Positions 27,990 to 36,760 of a stretch of DNA of 64,000 nucleotides are shown one piece after another. The notes under the pieces are model-generated. The model was not told the origin of the DNA. It was given only the letters and a program-made list of their open reading frames with translations, and did not search any database. Made by a program: the position numbers and the translations under genes. Origin of the DNA: an uncultured Bacteroidota bacterium. Lineage in GTDB: Bacteria; Bacteroidota; Rhodothermia; Rhodothermales; Salinibacteraceae. Location: contig CAJXLV010000010.1 of the NCBI GenBank assembly GCA_913056185.1, forward strand, positions 1 to 64,000, in the 5' to 3' direction. Positions within the stretch are counted from its first letter, which is position 1, and every line of letters starts with the position of its first letter.

Positions 27990-30335
27990 ATGGCTATCTC
28001 TTGGCTTTTGAGTGTGGGGGGGAGTGCCGCCGCAGGGGCAGCAACGACGGCACTGCTCACGTGGGGACTCCGACGCGTAGCGCCACGGGTCGGGTTGGTC
28101 GACCGTCCCACACAGACCCGAAGCATGCACTGCCAGGCGGTTCCCACCGGCGGTGGGCTTGCGATAGCCGGGGGCATAGGCATGGCGTTCGCCGGGTTGT
28201 TTGTGCTGGAAGGCTTGCCGGCCCCCCTGCAAACCGTCGCCTTCTGGCTCGGGGGGGGCGTGGTGATGGGGGTGGGCTTGTGGGACGATGCGTATGACCT
28301 TGATCCGAAAACAAAGGTTGGGGCCCAACTCGTGGCGGCGTATCTGTTGCTGCATGCGGGGACGTCGCTTTCACTTCCTGGCCTGGAGGTGGGGGGAGGG
28401 CTGGAACGCCCCCTGTACGTGGTGCCGCTGTCGCTGCTCTGGGTGGTTGGGGTCACCAATGCGGTCAATCTCATTGATGGGCTCGACGGACTGGCGGCGG
28501 GCGTTGCGGGCATTGCAGCACTGTCGTGTGCGGCTCTGTTCGGCCTTCGCGGCGATGTGGTGCTGATGGGCGTGGGGCTGGCGCTGGTGGGGGCCATTGC
28601 GGGCTTCTTGCCGTTCAACGCGCGGCCGGCGTCCATCTTTATGGGGGATGCAGGAAGCCTTCTCCTGGGCTACGTCCTCGCGGCCTACACCCTTCAGGCG
28701 CCTCTGCACGCCGACCTGGGCCTGGCGCTCCTGCTGCCGCCGCTCCTGCTTGGGGTGCCCGTCCTGGATGCGCTTGTCGCCATTGTGCGACGGGGGCGGG
28801 CCGGGCGCTCCTTATTCGCGCCGGACCGGAGCCACATTCACCACCGACTTGTAGAGCGGGGCTCCGCCCGGCAGGCGGTCTGGGTCCTGTACGGGGTGGC
28901 GGGCGCGTTTGGGGGGGCGGCGGGGCTGGTGGGCCTGCTGCCGACGGCGGGGGGCTACGTGCTGCTTCTGCTTGTGGCCGGGGCGGCGCTTGGGTGGGTG
29001 GGGCGCCTCGGGGCGTTTGCGGCAGGGACGCCTTCGCACGCGGCTACAGCCTCGGGGACGGATACAGCCCTGGGGCGTGCGGCGGCGCCCGAAGAGCCTA
29101 CGGAGACGGCCTCAGAAGCAGGCGCGCCCCTCGCCTCCAGCGGGGACGGCCACGAGGCCTCGCTCACGGCCTCGCCCGTGCCGCATGGACGGAGCGATTC
29201 TTCCCTGCACTGCCTCAGTGTCGTGGGCGCCCGCCCAAACTTTATGAAAGTCGCCCCCCTGCACCGCGCGCTTCAACAGCACGGCGGGTTCCGCTCCACC
29301 ATCGTCCATACGGGGCAGCACTACGATGACCAAATGAGCGACGTCTTCTTCCGGCAACTGGGACTGCCTGCGCCGGATTTGCATCTGGGGGTGGGCAGCG
29401 GCAGCCACGCTGCCCAGACGGCGCGCGTGATGGAGGCCTTTGAGCAGGTGGTGCAGGCTGAGGCCCCGGACCTGGTCGTGGTCGTGGGCGATGTGAACTC
29501 GACGCTCGCCGGGGCGCTGGTGGCGGCCAAGCTGCAGGTCGAAGTGGCGCACGTGGAGGCGGGTCTGCGCAGTGGAGACCGGCGCATGCCGGAGGAGGTC
29601 AACCGGCTACTAACGGATCGCCTCGCAGACTATCTGTTTGTGACGGAGCAAAGTGGCGTTGCGCACCTCCAGGCAGAAGGGGTGCCGGAGGAGAAAGTGT
29701 TTCTGGTGGGCAATCTGATGATTGATGCTCTCGTTCAGTGTCGAGAGGCGGCGGCCCGCCGTACGCCCGCGGAGGATCTTGGGGTGGTGGGGCACCCCTA
29801 CGTGCTCATGACAATGCACCGGCCGGGCAATGTGGACCATGAGCGCGGCGCCCGGCGTCTCCTGGAGACAATTGAGGGCATCGCGGCGGAGCGACCGGTG
29901 GTTTTTCCAATGCATCCGCGCACCCGGGCGCGCTTCGAAGCGTTCGGCCTGATGAAGACGCTCACGTCTCTCCGCGCGGTGTATGTGCTGGAGCCACAGG
30001 GGTACCTGGAGTTTCTGCGGCTGATGGAGGAGGCCCGCGTCGTGGTGACGGACTCGGGCGGCATCCAGGAGGAAACGACGTTTCTGGGCGTGCCCTGTCT
30101 CACGCTGCGGGAGAATACGGAGCGTCCGGTGACCATTGAGCAGGGGACCAACGAGCTGGTGCCGCTTGTGCCGTCGCGCGTGGTAGAGCGAGTGCGGGAC
30201 GTGGCGGAGGCGCCCCCTGAAGGTCCTGGGAACTGCCCCCCGCTCTGGGATGGGCAGGCGGCAGGGCGCATCGTGCAGGTGCTCGAGGCGCAGCTCATGC
30301 CGCGCGGAGCTCCGGCCGGTTCGGGTCTCGGCTGA
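27990..30335 (+). CDS. Fusion: WecA-type polyprenyl-P sugar-1-P transferase + UDP-GlcNAc 2-epimerase
   Basis: One uninterrupted 781-aa chain. Residues ~1-340 form a polytopic transferase of the WecA/MraY family. It has Mg-binding DDAYDLDPKTK (~97), NAVNLIDGLDGL (~157), GDAGSLLLGY (~219) and HIHHRLVERG (~282), the last typical of polyprenyl-P GlcNAc-1-P transferases. A ~60-residue Ala/Glu/Ser linker follows. Residues ~407-781 are a full non-hydrolysing UDP-GlcNAc 2-epimerase: VVGARPNFMKVAPLHRA, HTGQHYDDQMS, EAGLRSGDRRMPEE, MHRPGNVD, TDSGGIQEETTFLGVP. The epimerase half has no Met where the free enzyme begins, so the fusion is real. It links lipid priming to UDP-ManNAc supply. Confidence 0.92.
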   Translation: MAISWLLSVGGSAAAGAATTALLTWGLRRVAPRVGLVDRPTQTRSMHCQAVPTGGGLAIAGGIGMAFAGLFVLEGLPAPLQTVAFWLGGGVVMGVGLWDDAYDLDPKTKVGAQLVAAYLLLHAGTSLSLPGLEVGGGLERPLYVVPLSLLWVVGVTNAVNLIDGLDGLAAGVAGIAALSCAALFGLRGDVVLMGVGLALVGAIAGFLPFNARPASIFMGDAGSLLLGYVLAAYTLQAPLHADLGLALLLPPLLLGVPVLDALVAIVRRGRAGRSLFAPDRSHIHHRLVERGSARQAVWVLYGVAGAFGGAAGLVGLLPTAGGYVLLLLVAGAALGWVGRLGAFAAGTPSHAATASGTDTALGRAAAPEEPTETASEAGAPLASSGDGHEASLTASPVPHGRSDSSLHCLSVVGARPNFMKVAPLHRALQQHGGFRSTIVHTGQHYDDQMSDVFFRQLGLPAPDLHLGVGSGSHAAQTARVMEAFEQVVQAEAPDLVVVVGDVNSTLAGALVAAKLQVEVAHVEAGLRSGDRRMPEEVNRLLTDRLADYLFVTEQSGVAHLQAEGVPEEKVFLVGNLMIDALVQCREAAARRTPAEDLGVVGHPYVLMTMHRPGNVDHERGARRLLETIEGIAAERPVVFPMHPRTRARFEAFGLMKTLTSLRAVYVLEPQGYLEFLRLMEEARVVVTDSGGIQEETTFLGVPCLTLRENTERPVTIEQGTNELVPLVPSRVVERVRDVAEAPPEGPGNCPPLWDGQAAGRIVQVLEAQLMPRGAPAGSGLG

Positions 30336-30343
30336 AGCCGGGC

Positions 30344-30364
30344 TCGCTCCTGCGCTGGGAGCGA
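30344..30364 (+). terminator. Hairpin after WecA-WecB fusion gene
   Basis: Perfect 7-bp stem tcgctcc / ggagcga with a 7-nt loop, 8 bp after the stop codon. There is no T-run behind it, so it would be an imperfect intrinsic terminator at best. Its 3' arm overlaps the dispersed repeat copy at 30351. Confidence 0.4.
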
Positions 30365-30390
30365 AGCGACTGAGCGCGTTCAGAGTGCTC
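30351..30390 (+). repeat. Dispersed intergenic repeat, copy 1
   Basis: The 40-bp segment beginning tgcgctgggagcgaagcgac matches the reverse complement of 53642-53681 at 35 of 40 positions, and all five differences are transitions. Both copies are intergenic. Confidence 0.8.
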
Positions 30391-30910
30391 TTGTGGCAAC
30401 ACGGCGCTGAGAGCGACGCGCACCGACCTCGGCGATAGAACCGCCGTCCCCTCCAGCGTCACATTCACGCCTGCACCGAGGCATGGGCGTAGCGTTTTGG
30501 CAGGAGCGCGTGCATGGTAGTGCTCCAGTAGGGGCACGGTGTGCCGGGGCGTTCCCAGGTCGGGGAGGAGAGAACGAAGCCCCATCGACTGTTCAAATCG
30601 ACTGGTTCAAAAGGCCACCCAAGAATGCACGTCGGCCCACAGACGCACCAAAGCGCCCGGGGCATGTGCGCCTGTCCTCGTCGTCGCCAGCGCGCTGCTG
30701 CTGTACCGCCGGAAGGGACGGCGGGGGGCAATCGGGAGGTCAAAACGAACCCTCGTGGGGCAATCAGAAACGGTCTGTGCCTCCGTGGCTCTCTGGAGCG
30801 ATGTTGGAGCGCGGCCCCTTTCCGGCCCCTGTGCAACCTCGTGGTGCAGAGCGGGATGCGGGCGGAGCCACGGTTCCTGGGAGAAGATGCCGGAGGCGCT
30901 CTGTCCCTCT

Positions 30911-30934
30911 GAGCGGCCCTTGAGCGAGCCGCTC
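30911..30934 (+). promoter_or_regulatory. Leader hairpin 1 (possible terminator/attenuator)
   Basis: Perfect 7-bp inverted repeat gagcggc / gccgctc with a 10-nt loop, followed by ttctcc. It lies 80 bp before ATG 31014. It could end an upstream transcript or act with the second hairpin on the leader of the T9SS gene. Confidence 0.4.
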
Positions 30935-30961
30935 TTCTCCATAGGAGCATGCGGAATGGAA

Positions 30962-30999
30962 GTTGTGGAGTACCTGTGCCGTCACCGGCACTCCACAAC
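30962..30999 (+). promoter_or_regulatory. Leader hairpin 2 next to the start codon
   Basis: Perfect 10-bp outer stem gttgtggagt / actccacaac enclosing a second 4-bp stem gccg/cggc with a tcac tetraloop. It ends 14 bp before ATG 31014, where it could mask the ribosome-binding region. Confidence 0.5.
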
Positions 31000-31013
31000 C
31001 CCCAGGCGTCTGC

Positions 31014-32645
31014 ATGTCCGTCCGTGTCTTTCTGCCCACGCTGATCGCGCTCGTTGGGCTGAGCGCCGTGCCCTCCGTGTCGGCATGGGCACAGCCCGTC
31101 CGGTACGCACAGGAGTGCGTGACCAACGTCGAGAATGCGACCGTCCACGTGCCCGCTCGTGCAGCGCCTGCGTTGCCCGGTGGCGCCCAGCTGGCAGGGG
31201 GAGATACCCTGGCAGTGTACACGGAGGACGGTACCTGTGCCGGGTACGGCGTGTGGTCCAGCGAGACGGGGACGACGCTCGCTGCGGCAGGATCGGACTC
31301 GATCGCGGCGTCGCCCGATGGGTATGCAGCGGGGGCGGCTCTTCGCTTTGAGGCCTTCGACGCGTCTGCGAACGAGGCGATTGGGCTGGGGCCGGCGGCC
31401 GCGTACGTTCCGTGCGATAGCCTGGGAGTACCGGTGTGCGGCACGGGCACCTACCAGGACGGCACCTTCCACGAGGTGGCGGCCTTTGAGGGCGCGGCCC
31501 CCTCCCGCACGCTGGTGCTGGCGGACGGGTGGACGTTTTTATCGTTGCCTGTGGACGTGGATCAATCCTTTGGGGCGCTGCTGCCGGGGTGTAGCAGCGG
31601 TTTCGTCTATGAACCGGGAGCAGGGTACACGGCCATTGCGGACGACGCCTCTCTGCCTGCGGGCCGGGGGACGGTGCTGAATTGTGCGGCGGACACCCTC
31701 ACGGTCACGGGCACGCCGTCTTCTACAGTCGCGGTAGAAGAGGGGTGGAATCTGGTGGGGACCGGAGCGGACACCCTGGTGGCCGCGGCCGTGGACACCA
31801 CGCCTGCCGGCGTGCTTGCGTCGTCGTTCTTTCGGCGGCCCGCGGGCGAGGGCTACACGGTAGCACTGCAGCTTGTGCCGGGAGAGGCCTACTGGGTGAA
31901 GGCTGTGGCGGCGGGCACCCTCCAGGTGGCGGGGACGGCCGTCCCGCCCCAAACGGCTTCCCGGAATGCCGTCGGGGCCGGACCACCGCTGGAGGGGGCC
32001 AGTCGGCTGACGATTGCGGACGCGCGGGGACGAACCGCGACACTGTGGCTGAAGGACGAACTGGGGGCGGCGGCGCGTCGCCGAGCCGACCTGCCGCCGG
32101 TGCCGCCCCCCGGGCTCTTCGATGTGCGGTTTGCAGGGGGGCGCTGGGCCGCGGCCCTCCCCCGAACGCCGCCGGGCCCGGATCGCCCAGGCACCGCTAC
32201 GCAACAGGTGCGGCTGCAGGGGGCGGCGTTTCCGGTGTCGGTGCGTCTGGAGCCGGGCTCGCCTCTCCGTCGGGTCGCGGTGACGGCCGGAGAGCAAACG
32301 GCATTGCTGTCGGAAGCACAGCCGTCCGTCGCGCTGCGACAGACGACGGATCAGTTTTTGGTTGCGGCAGGGGCGGTGCCACAAGCGTTTCGTCTTGGCA
32401 CAGCGTTTCCGCATCCAGTGCGGAATCGGGCGCAGTTCACTTATGCGGTCCCCGAGGCCACCGATGTGCGCATTGAGATGTACGATGTGCTGGGGCGGCG
32501 GGTGGCCACGCTGGTGGACGACCAGCGCCCGGCGGGAGTGTACCGGGCGCGAATTGACGCGGATCGCTTTGCGAGCGGCACCTATTTCGTTCGGATGCAG
32601 GCGGGGGGTGTGCAAAAGGCCCGACGGCTGAGCATTGCCCGGTAG
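31014..32645 (+). CDS. Secreted protein with T9SS type A sorting domain
   Basis: A 543-aa exported protein. It begins at ATG 31014 with a signal peptide (SVRVFLPTLIALVGLSAVPSVSAWAQ). The centre contains repeat-like units with GWTFLSLPV (~180) and EGWNLVGTG (~242), each leading to EAYWVKAV-type ends. The two units at the C-terminus of the 1254-aa lyase-like protein have the same design. Residues ~459-543 are a type A sorting domain: FPHPVRNRAQFTYAVPEA, VRIEMYDVLGRRVATLVD, GTYFVRMQAGG and a basic tail. Export by Sec and then T9SS to the cell surface is expected. The binding target is unknown. Confidence 0.82.
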   Translation: MSVRVFLPTLIALVGLSAVPSVSAWAQPVRYAQECVTNVENATVHVPARAAPALPGGAQLAGGDTLAVYTEDGTCAGYGVWSSETGTTLAAAGSDSIAASPDGYAAGAALRFEAFDASANEAIGLGPAAAYVPCDSLGVPVCGTGTYQDGTFHEVAAFEGAAPSRTLVLADGWTFLSLPVDVDQSFGALLPGCSSGFVYEPGAGYTAIADDASLPAGRGTVLNCAADTLTVTGTPSSTVAVEEGWNLVGTGADTLVAAAVDTTPAGVLASSFFRRPAGEGYTVALQLVPGEAYWVKAVAAGTLQVAGTAVPPQTASRNAVGAGPPLEGASRLTIADARGRTATLWLKDELGAAARRRADLPPVPPPGLFDVRFAGGRWAAALPRTPPGPDRPGTATQQVRLQGAAFPVSVRLEPGSPLRRVAVTAGEQTALLSEAQPSVALRQTTDQFLVAAGAVPQAFRLGTAFPHPVRNRAQFTYAVPEATDVRIEMYDVLGRRVATLVDDQRPAGVYRARIDADRFASGTYFVRMQAGGVQKARRLSIAR

Positions 32646-32665
32646 CGCCCGGGCTGCACGGAAGA

Positions 32666-34768
32666 CTACCCGACGCGTGCGAAGCCGAGTCCATGGTTGG
32701 CGTAGGAGGTTTCGTAATGGTGGCGGAGCTGCCGGTGCGCATCGGCGCGGAGGTGCGGGTCCCGGTCCACGAGTGCAAACGCCGCGTCGCGAGCATCCTC
32801 GAGGATGCCGGTGTCCTCCGTAATGTCGGCGATCTTGAGGTCCGGCATCCCACTCTGGCGCGTGCCGAAGAAGTCGCCCGCCCCGCGAATCTGGAGGTCG
32901 GTCTCGCTGATCTCGAAGCCGTCGTTCGTCTTCACCATCGCCTGCAGCCGCTGCTTGGCCTCCTGGCTGCGCTTGTACCCGGCCATCAGAATGCAATAGC
33001 TCTGCTGGTCGCTGCGCCCCACCCGTCCACGGAGCTGGTGCAGCTGGCTCAGGCCGAAGCGCTCGGCATGCTCGATCATCATCACCGTCGCATTGGGCAC
33101 GTCCACGCCCACCTCAATCACCGTGGTGGCCACCAGGAGGTCGATCTCCCCCGCCTTAAAGCGCTGCATCGTCTGCTCCGTCTGGTCGGACGGCAGCTGG
33201 CCGTGGGCGAGGCCGACGGCAAAGTCCGGAAACTGCTCCTGCAGGTCCGCCGCGCCGCTCTCGGCGTCTTTCAGGTCCATTTTTTCGCTCTCCTCCACGA
33301 GCGGATACACCACGTACGCCTGCTCGCCCTGCTCCAGCCGATCGCGTAGGAAGGCGTACACCTCCCCACGTCGTTTCTCGGCGCGGAGGCGCGTATCGAC
33401 CGGTTTGCGGCCCGGCGGCATCTCGTCAATCTTCGACACGTCGAGGTCGCCGTAGAGCGTCATCGCGAGGGAGCGGGGGATGGGCGTCGCCGTCATGAGG
33501 AGCATGTGCGGCTGCGTGCCCTTCTCGAACATCTCCGCCCGCTGGGCCACCCCGAAGCGGTGCTGCTCGTCGACCACGGCCAGCCCCAGGTTGTCAAATT
33601 CCACTTCCTCCTGGATGAGGGCGTGGGTGCCGACGGCGACCGGCACGCGCCCCTCCGCCAGGTCCTTCAGGATGGCCTCGCGCTCCGATTTGCGCTGGCC
33701 GCCTACGAGCAGGTGCGGCATCAGCCCCATCGGGCGCAGGTACTCCGTGAGGTTCTGGTAGTGCTGCTCGGCCAGGAGCTCCGTCGGGGCCATGAAGGCG
33801 CTCTGGTAGCCGCTGTCGTAGGCGTGCATCATGGCCGCCACCGCCACCACGGTCTTTCCGCTTCCCACGTCGCCCTGAAGAAGGCGGTTCATCTGGACGC
33901 CCGACTGCGTGTCCTCGATGACCTGGCGCAGGGACCGCTTCTGGGCGCCGGTGAGCTCAAAGGGGAGCACCTCGCGGACGAACGTGTGGGTGTGCTCGCC
34001 GGGCGCATCGAACGCCGGCCCCGTCACTTCCTCTTGCTGCCGCCGCATCTGGGCCAGCAGCAGCTGGATGTAAAACAGCTCTTCGAACTTGAGCCGTCGC
34101 TCGGCCTCGGCCCGCTCGGCCTGGCTCTTCGGGAAGTGAATGGCCCGCAGCGCCACGCGTCCCTCCATCAGATCGTACGTCTCCACCATCCACTCCGGCA
34201 AGGGCTCGGAGAGCTTCAATCCGTGCTCTTTAAAGAGGCCGTAGAGGATGCGCCGGACGGCACGGCTGGTGAGGCCGACATTTTCCATGGCCTCCCCGCC
34301 CGGATAAAGCGGCACGATGCGGCCCGTTTCAAGAATGGCCCCCTCGTCGTTGAGCGTGTCGAAGTCGGGGTGTGTCATGGAGAACCAGCGGCCGTACTTC
34401 TCCACTTTCCCGTGGAACGCCACCTGGTCGCCCTCCTCAAAGGCCTTGCGCACCCACCAGACGCCCTGAAACCAGGTGCACTTCATGCGCCCGCCCTGTT
34501 CCCCCTGAAGGATCAGCTCAAACCGCTTCTGGTTTTTCCCGGGCACGATGCTGGTGGACTGCACGGTGCCAACGACGGTCACGGGGTCGGGGCCTTCGCG
34601 GAGGCGCCCCACGGGCGTGACGGTGCTGCGGTCGAGGTAGCGGCGGGGGTAGAAGTGGAAGAGATCGCGCACGGTGCGCACGCCGTACTGCTCGGCCCAC
34701 ACATCGGCCCGCTTCTCGCCGACGCCTTTGACGTAGCGGACGTCTTGCTCAAGAAATTCCGTGCTCAT
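32666..34768 (-). CDS. recG: ATP-dependent DNA helicase RecG
   Basis: A 700-aa SF2 helicase of normal RecG length. The N-terminal wedge/OB domain (residues ~1-260, with GVGEKRADVW near the start) is followed by Walker A GDVGSGKTVVA. Next come the DEQH box VVDEQHRFGVAQR, motif III MTATPIPRSLA, and motif VI QLRGRVGRSDQQSYC. It remodels stalled replication forks and Holliday junctions. It is convergent with the T9SS gene (20-bp gap) and divergent from the phosphoesterase. Start ATG 34768 is the only sensible one. Confidence 0.96.
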   Translation of the reverse strand: MSTEFLEQDVRYVKGVGEKRADVWAEQYGVRTVRDLFHFYPRRYLDRSTVTPVGRLREGPDPVTVVGTVQSTSIVPGKNQKRFELILQGEQGGRMKCTWFQGVWWVRKAFEEGDQVAFHGKVEKYGRWFSMTHPDFDTLNDEGAILETGRIVPLYPGGEAMENVGLTSRAVRRILYGLFKEHGLKLSEPLPEWMVETYDLMEGRVALRAIHFPKSQAERAEAERRLKFEELFYIQLLLAQMRRQQEEVTGPAFDAPGEHTHTFVREVLPFELTGAQKRSLRQVIEDTQSGVQMNRLLQGDVGSGKTVVAVAAMMHAYDSGYQSAFMAPTELLAEQHYQNLTEYLRPMGLMPHLLVGGQRKSEREAILKDLAEGRVPVAVGTHALIQEEVEFDNLGLAVVDEQHRFGVAQRAEMFEKGTQPHMLLMTATPIPRSLAMTLYGDLDVSKIDEMPPGRKPVDTRLRAEKRRGEVYAFLRDRLEQGEQAYVVYPLVEESEKMDLKDAESGAADLQEQFPDFAVGLAHGQLPSDQTEQTMQRFKAGEIDLLVATTVIEVGVDVPNATVMMIEHAERFGLSQLHQLRGRVGRSDQQSYCILMAGYKRSQEAKQRLQAMVKTNDGFEISETDLQIRGAGDFFGTRQSGMPDLKIADITEDTGILEDARDAAFALVDRDPHLRADAHRQLRHHYETSYANHGLGFARVG

Positions 34769-35128
34769 TCTGGGGCGGACGGGTGTGCGGGTGTGAGGGC
34801 TGTGTGCGCTTTCTCACACTGGAGCCGGTGTGGCGTTCCGGACACAGCGCGTGGCGAAGCGGCCTCCACACGCGCTTGGGCGCCTCGGTCGTGGGGGGCG
34901 CTACGAGGCTGACAAGCAAACGCAGGGCTGTACGCGCAGAGCGTAGGGCGCTCGCGGTCGATAGAAAAACGGTAACGTTGCGATAATGATTTTCTCCGTC
35001 GCGACGCCGTGTTTTATCGCATTGAGAGAGCGCAAGAGATCCGTAAAACTCCCGGATTGATTCGGGGGAGAAGTCAAGATGATACCACCTTCCACCGCCT
35101 GCTCCCACCGCCTGACGTTTCCGGAGCC
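34769..35128 (+). promoter_or_regulatory. Divergent promoter region, recG / phosphoesterase
   Basis: These 360 bp separate two divergent genes and must hold both promoters. A lower-GC patch around 34957-34995 contains gataat (34982-34987), a -10-like hexamer for the + strand, with no convincing -35. A cacac...gtgtg-type short inverted repeat lies near 34815. Nothing coding was recognised. Confidence 0.4.
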
Positions 35129-36628
35129 ATGCCTCCCACCCGCCGCGCCTTCCTAAAAGCCCTCGGCCTCACCGGTGCTGCCTTCAGCCTGCCCGGCCTA
35201 TCTGCTGCCACACTGCGCCCCCCGCGCCGCGCTCCGGTGACGGTGACCGGCCGCGTGACGGGCCCGGACGGCGGGCTCGGGGGCGTGCCCGTGACCGACG
35301 GCGTTACCGTCACCCAGACCGGGGCCGACGGCCGATACGAACTGGCGTCGTCGGCCCGCCGGCCCTTCGTCTATCTCTCGGTGCCGAGGGGGTACCGATT
35401 GCCCACGCACGACACCGGCACGGCCCGCTTCTACCGGCCGCTCGACGCGACGGGCGGCACGGCAGAGGCGTCGTTTCGGCTCGCGCCGCTGGGCCGCGAC
35501 GACACCCGGCACGCGTTTCTCTTCCTCGCCGATCCGCAACCCCAGACCGAAGCGGAGGTGCAGCAATTTCAGAACGAGACCGTTCCAGACGTGCGGGCGA
35601 CGGCGAAGGAGCTGGGCGATCGGCCGGTCTTTGGGGTGGGCGGGGGCGACCTCGTCTTCGACGACCTGTCGCTCTTTGCTGGCTACGAGGCCGCGGTGCG
35701 GCAGATGGGCCTCCCGTTCGTGCAGGTGGTGGGGAACCACGACCTCAACTTCGAGGCGCCCGCCGACCCCGGCTCCACGGCCACCTTTCGCCGCCACTTC
35801 GGCCCCGAGTACTACTCGTTCGACCGCGGGGCCGTCCACTACGTCGTGCTCGACGACGTGTACTGGCCCGGCAGCGACGGCTTCGGGCAAAAGACCGACG
35901 ACTACTTCGGCCACCTCGACGCGCGCCAGCTCGCGTGGCTGGAGCAGGACCTCGCCCTCGTTGACGACGGGCGCCCTGTGGTCGTGTTCACGCACATCCC
36001 GCCCCTCAGCACGACCTACGAGCGGCGCGGCGAGCCGAGCCCGTCGGTTCGCGGGCACATTTCCAACCGGGCGGCGCTCTACGCGCTCCTCGACCCCTAC
36101 GACGCCCACATCGTGAGCGGACACGTCCACGAGAACGAGCACCGCTTCGCGGACGGGCCGCACGAGCACGTAGTGGGCACGGTGTGCGGGGCGTGGTGGA
36201 CCGGGCCCGTCTGCTACGACGGGACGCCCAAGGGATACGCCGTCTACGAGGTGGACGGCACCTCCATCCGCTGGCGCTACAAGGCCACGGGCCACGACGC
36301 CGATCATCAGATGCGCCTCTACCCGATTGGGGCCGACCCCGAGGCGCCCGACGCGCTTGTCGCCAACGTGTGGGACGCCACGGACGCGTGGACGGTGGTC
36401 TGGTACGAGGACGGCATCCGCACGGGAGAAATGACCCGGCGTGTGGGCCTCGATCCCCTGAGCCAAAAGCTCCACGCGGGCGAGGATCTTCCCGACACGC
36501 ATACGTGGGTAGAACCCCAGCCTACCGGGCACCTCTACTACGCACCGGCGAGTTCCGACGCCGCTCGGATCCGCGTAGAAGCCACCGATCGCTTCGGGCG
36601 CACCTACGTGGCCCGCCCGTCCGACTGA
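35129..36628 (+). CDS. Tat-exported calcineurin-like phosphoesterase
   Basis: A 499-aa protein. ATG 35129 is chosen because it starts a twin-arginine signal (PTRRAFLKALGLTGAAFSLPGLSAA). A carboxypeptidase-regulatory-like beta domain follows (VTGRVTGPDGGLGGVPV). The metallophosphatase domain has LFLADPQPQ in place of the usual DxH, then GGGDLVFDD, VVGNHDLNFE, VFTHIPPLS and VSGHVHENEH as metal ligands. A C-terminal beta domain (~340-499) is that of the calcineurin-like C-terminal family. It likely hydrolyses phosphoesters in the periplasm. Proximity to the pst cluster fits phosphate scavenging, but the gene is convergent with it. Confidence 0.86.
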   Translation: MPPTRRAFLKALGLTGAAFSLPGLSAATLRPPRRAPVTVTGRVTGPDGGLGGVPVTDGVTVTQTGADGRYELASSARRPFVYLSVPRGYRLPTHDTGTARFYRPLDATGGTAEASFRLAPLGRDDTRHAFLFLADPQPQTEAEVQQFQNETVPDVRATAKELGDRPVFGVGGGDLVFDDLSLFAGYEAAVRQMGLPFVQVVGNHDLNFEAPADPGSTATFRRHFGPEYYSFDRGAVHYVVLDDVYWPGSDGFGQKTDDYFGHLDARQLAWLEQDLALVDDGRPVVVFTHIPPLSTTYERRGEPSPSVRGHISNRAALYALLDPYDAHIVSGHVHENEHRFADGPHEHVVGTVCGAWWTGPVCYDGTPKGYAVYEVDGTSIRWRYKATGHDADHQMRLYPIGADPEAPDALVANVWDATDAWTVVWYEDGIRTGEMTRRVGLDPLSQKLHAGEDLPDTHTWVEPQPTGHLYYAPASSDAARIRVEATDRFGRTYVARPSD

Positions 36629-36760
36629 CACCGCTCCGCACCCATCCCGCGTCCATCCCGCTGCGGGGGGCGAGGCGCGGCCGCAACAACGAGACGCCTC
36701 CAGGGGCCGCGGGGCCGCTCCTGCAGCCCTCCGAAGAGGGAGGCGACAACCGCCCAGTCC

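Larger units (their letters stand above)
30336..31013 (+). other. 678-bp leader/intergenic region with hairpins and a dispersed repeat
   Basis: No ORF here shows a family signature; the frames listed read as low-complexity Arg/Pro shadows. The region holds a hairpin 8 bp after the wecAB-type stop, one copy of the dispersed 40-bp repeat, and two hairpins close to the next start codon. A direct repeat ggggcaatc occurs twice near 30726 and 30758. The length is large for this compact genome, so a long 5' leader or a decayed gene is possible. Confidence 0.55.

Noticed and set aside
30590-30625. gttcaaatc and gttcaaaag strings resembling a tRNA T-loop
   Set aside because: No flanking stem complementarity or cloverleaf could be built around them.
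30465-31472. - strand ORF across the leader and start of the T9SS gene
   Set aside because: Composition is Arg/Pro/Ala-rich with no domain, and it overlaps a gene with signal peptide and sorting domain.
33506-34912. 468-aa + strand ORF opposite recG
   Set aside because: recG on the - strand has every helicase motif; the + frame is its shadow.
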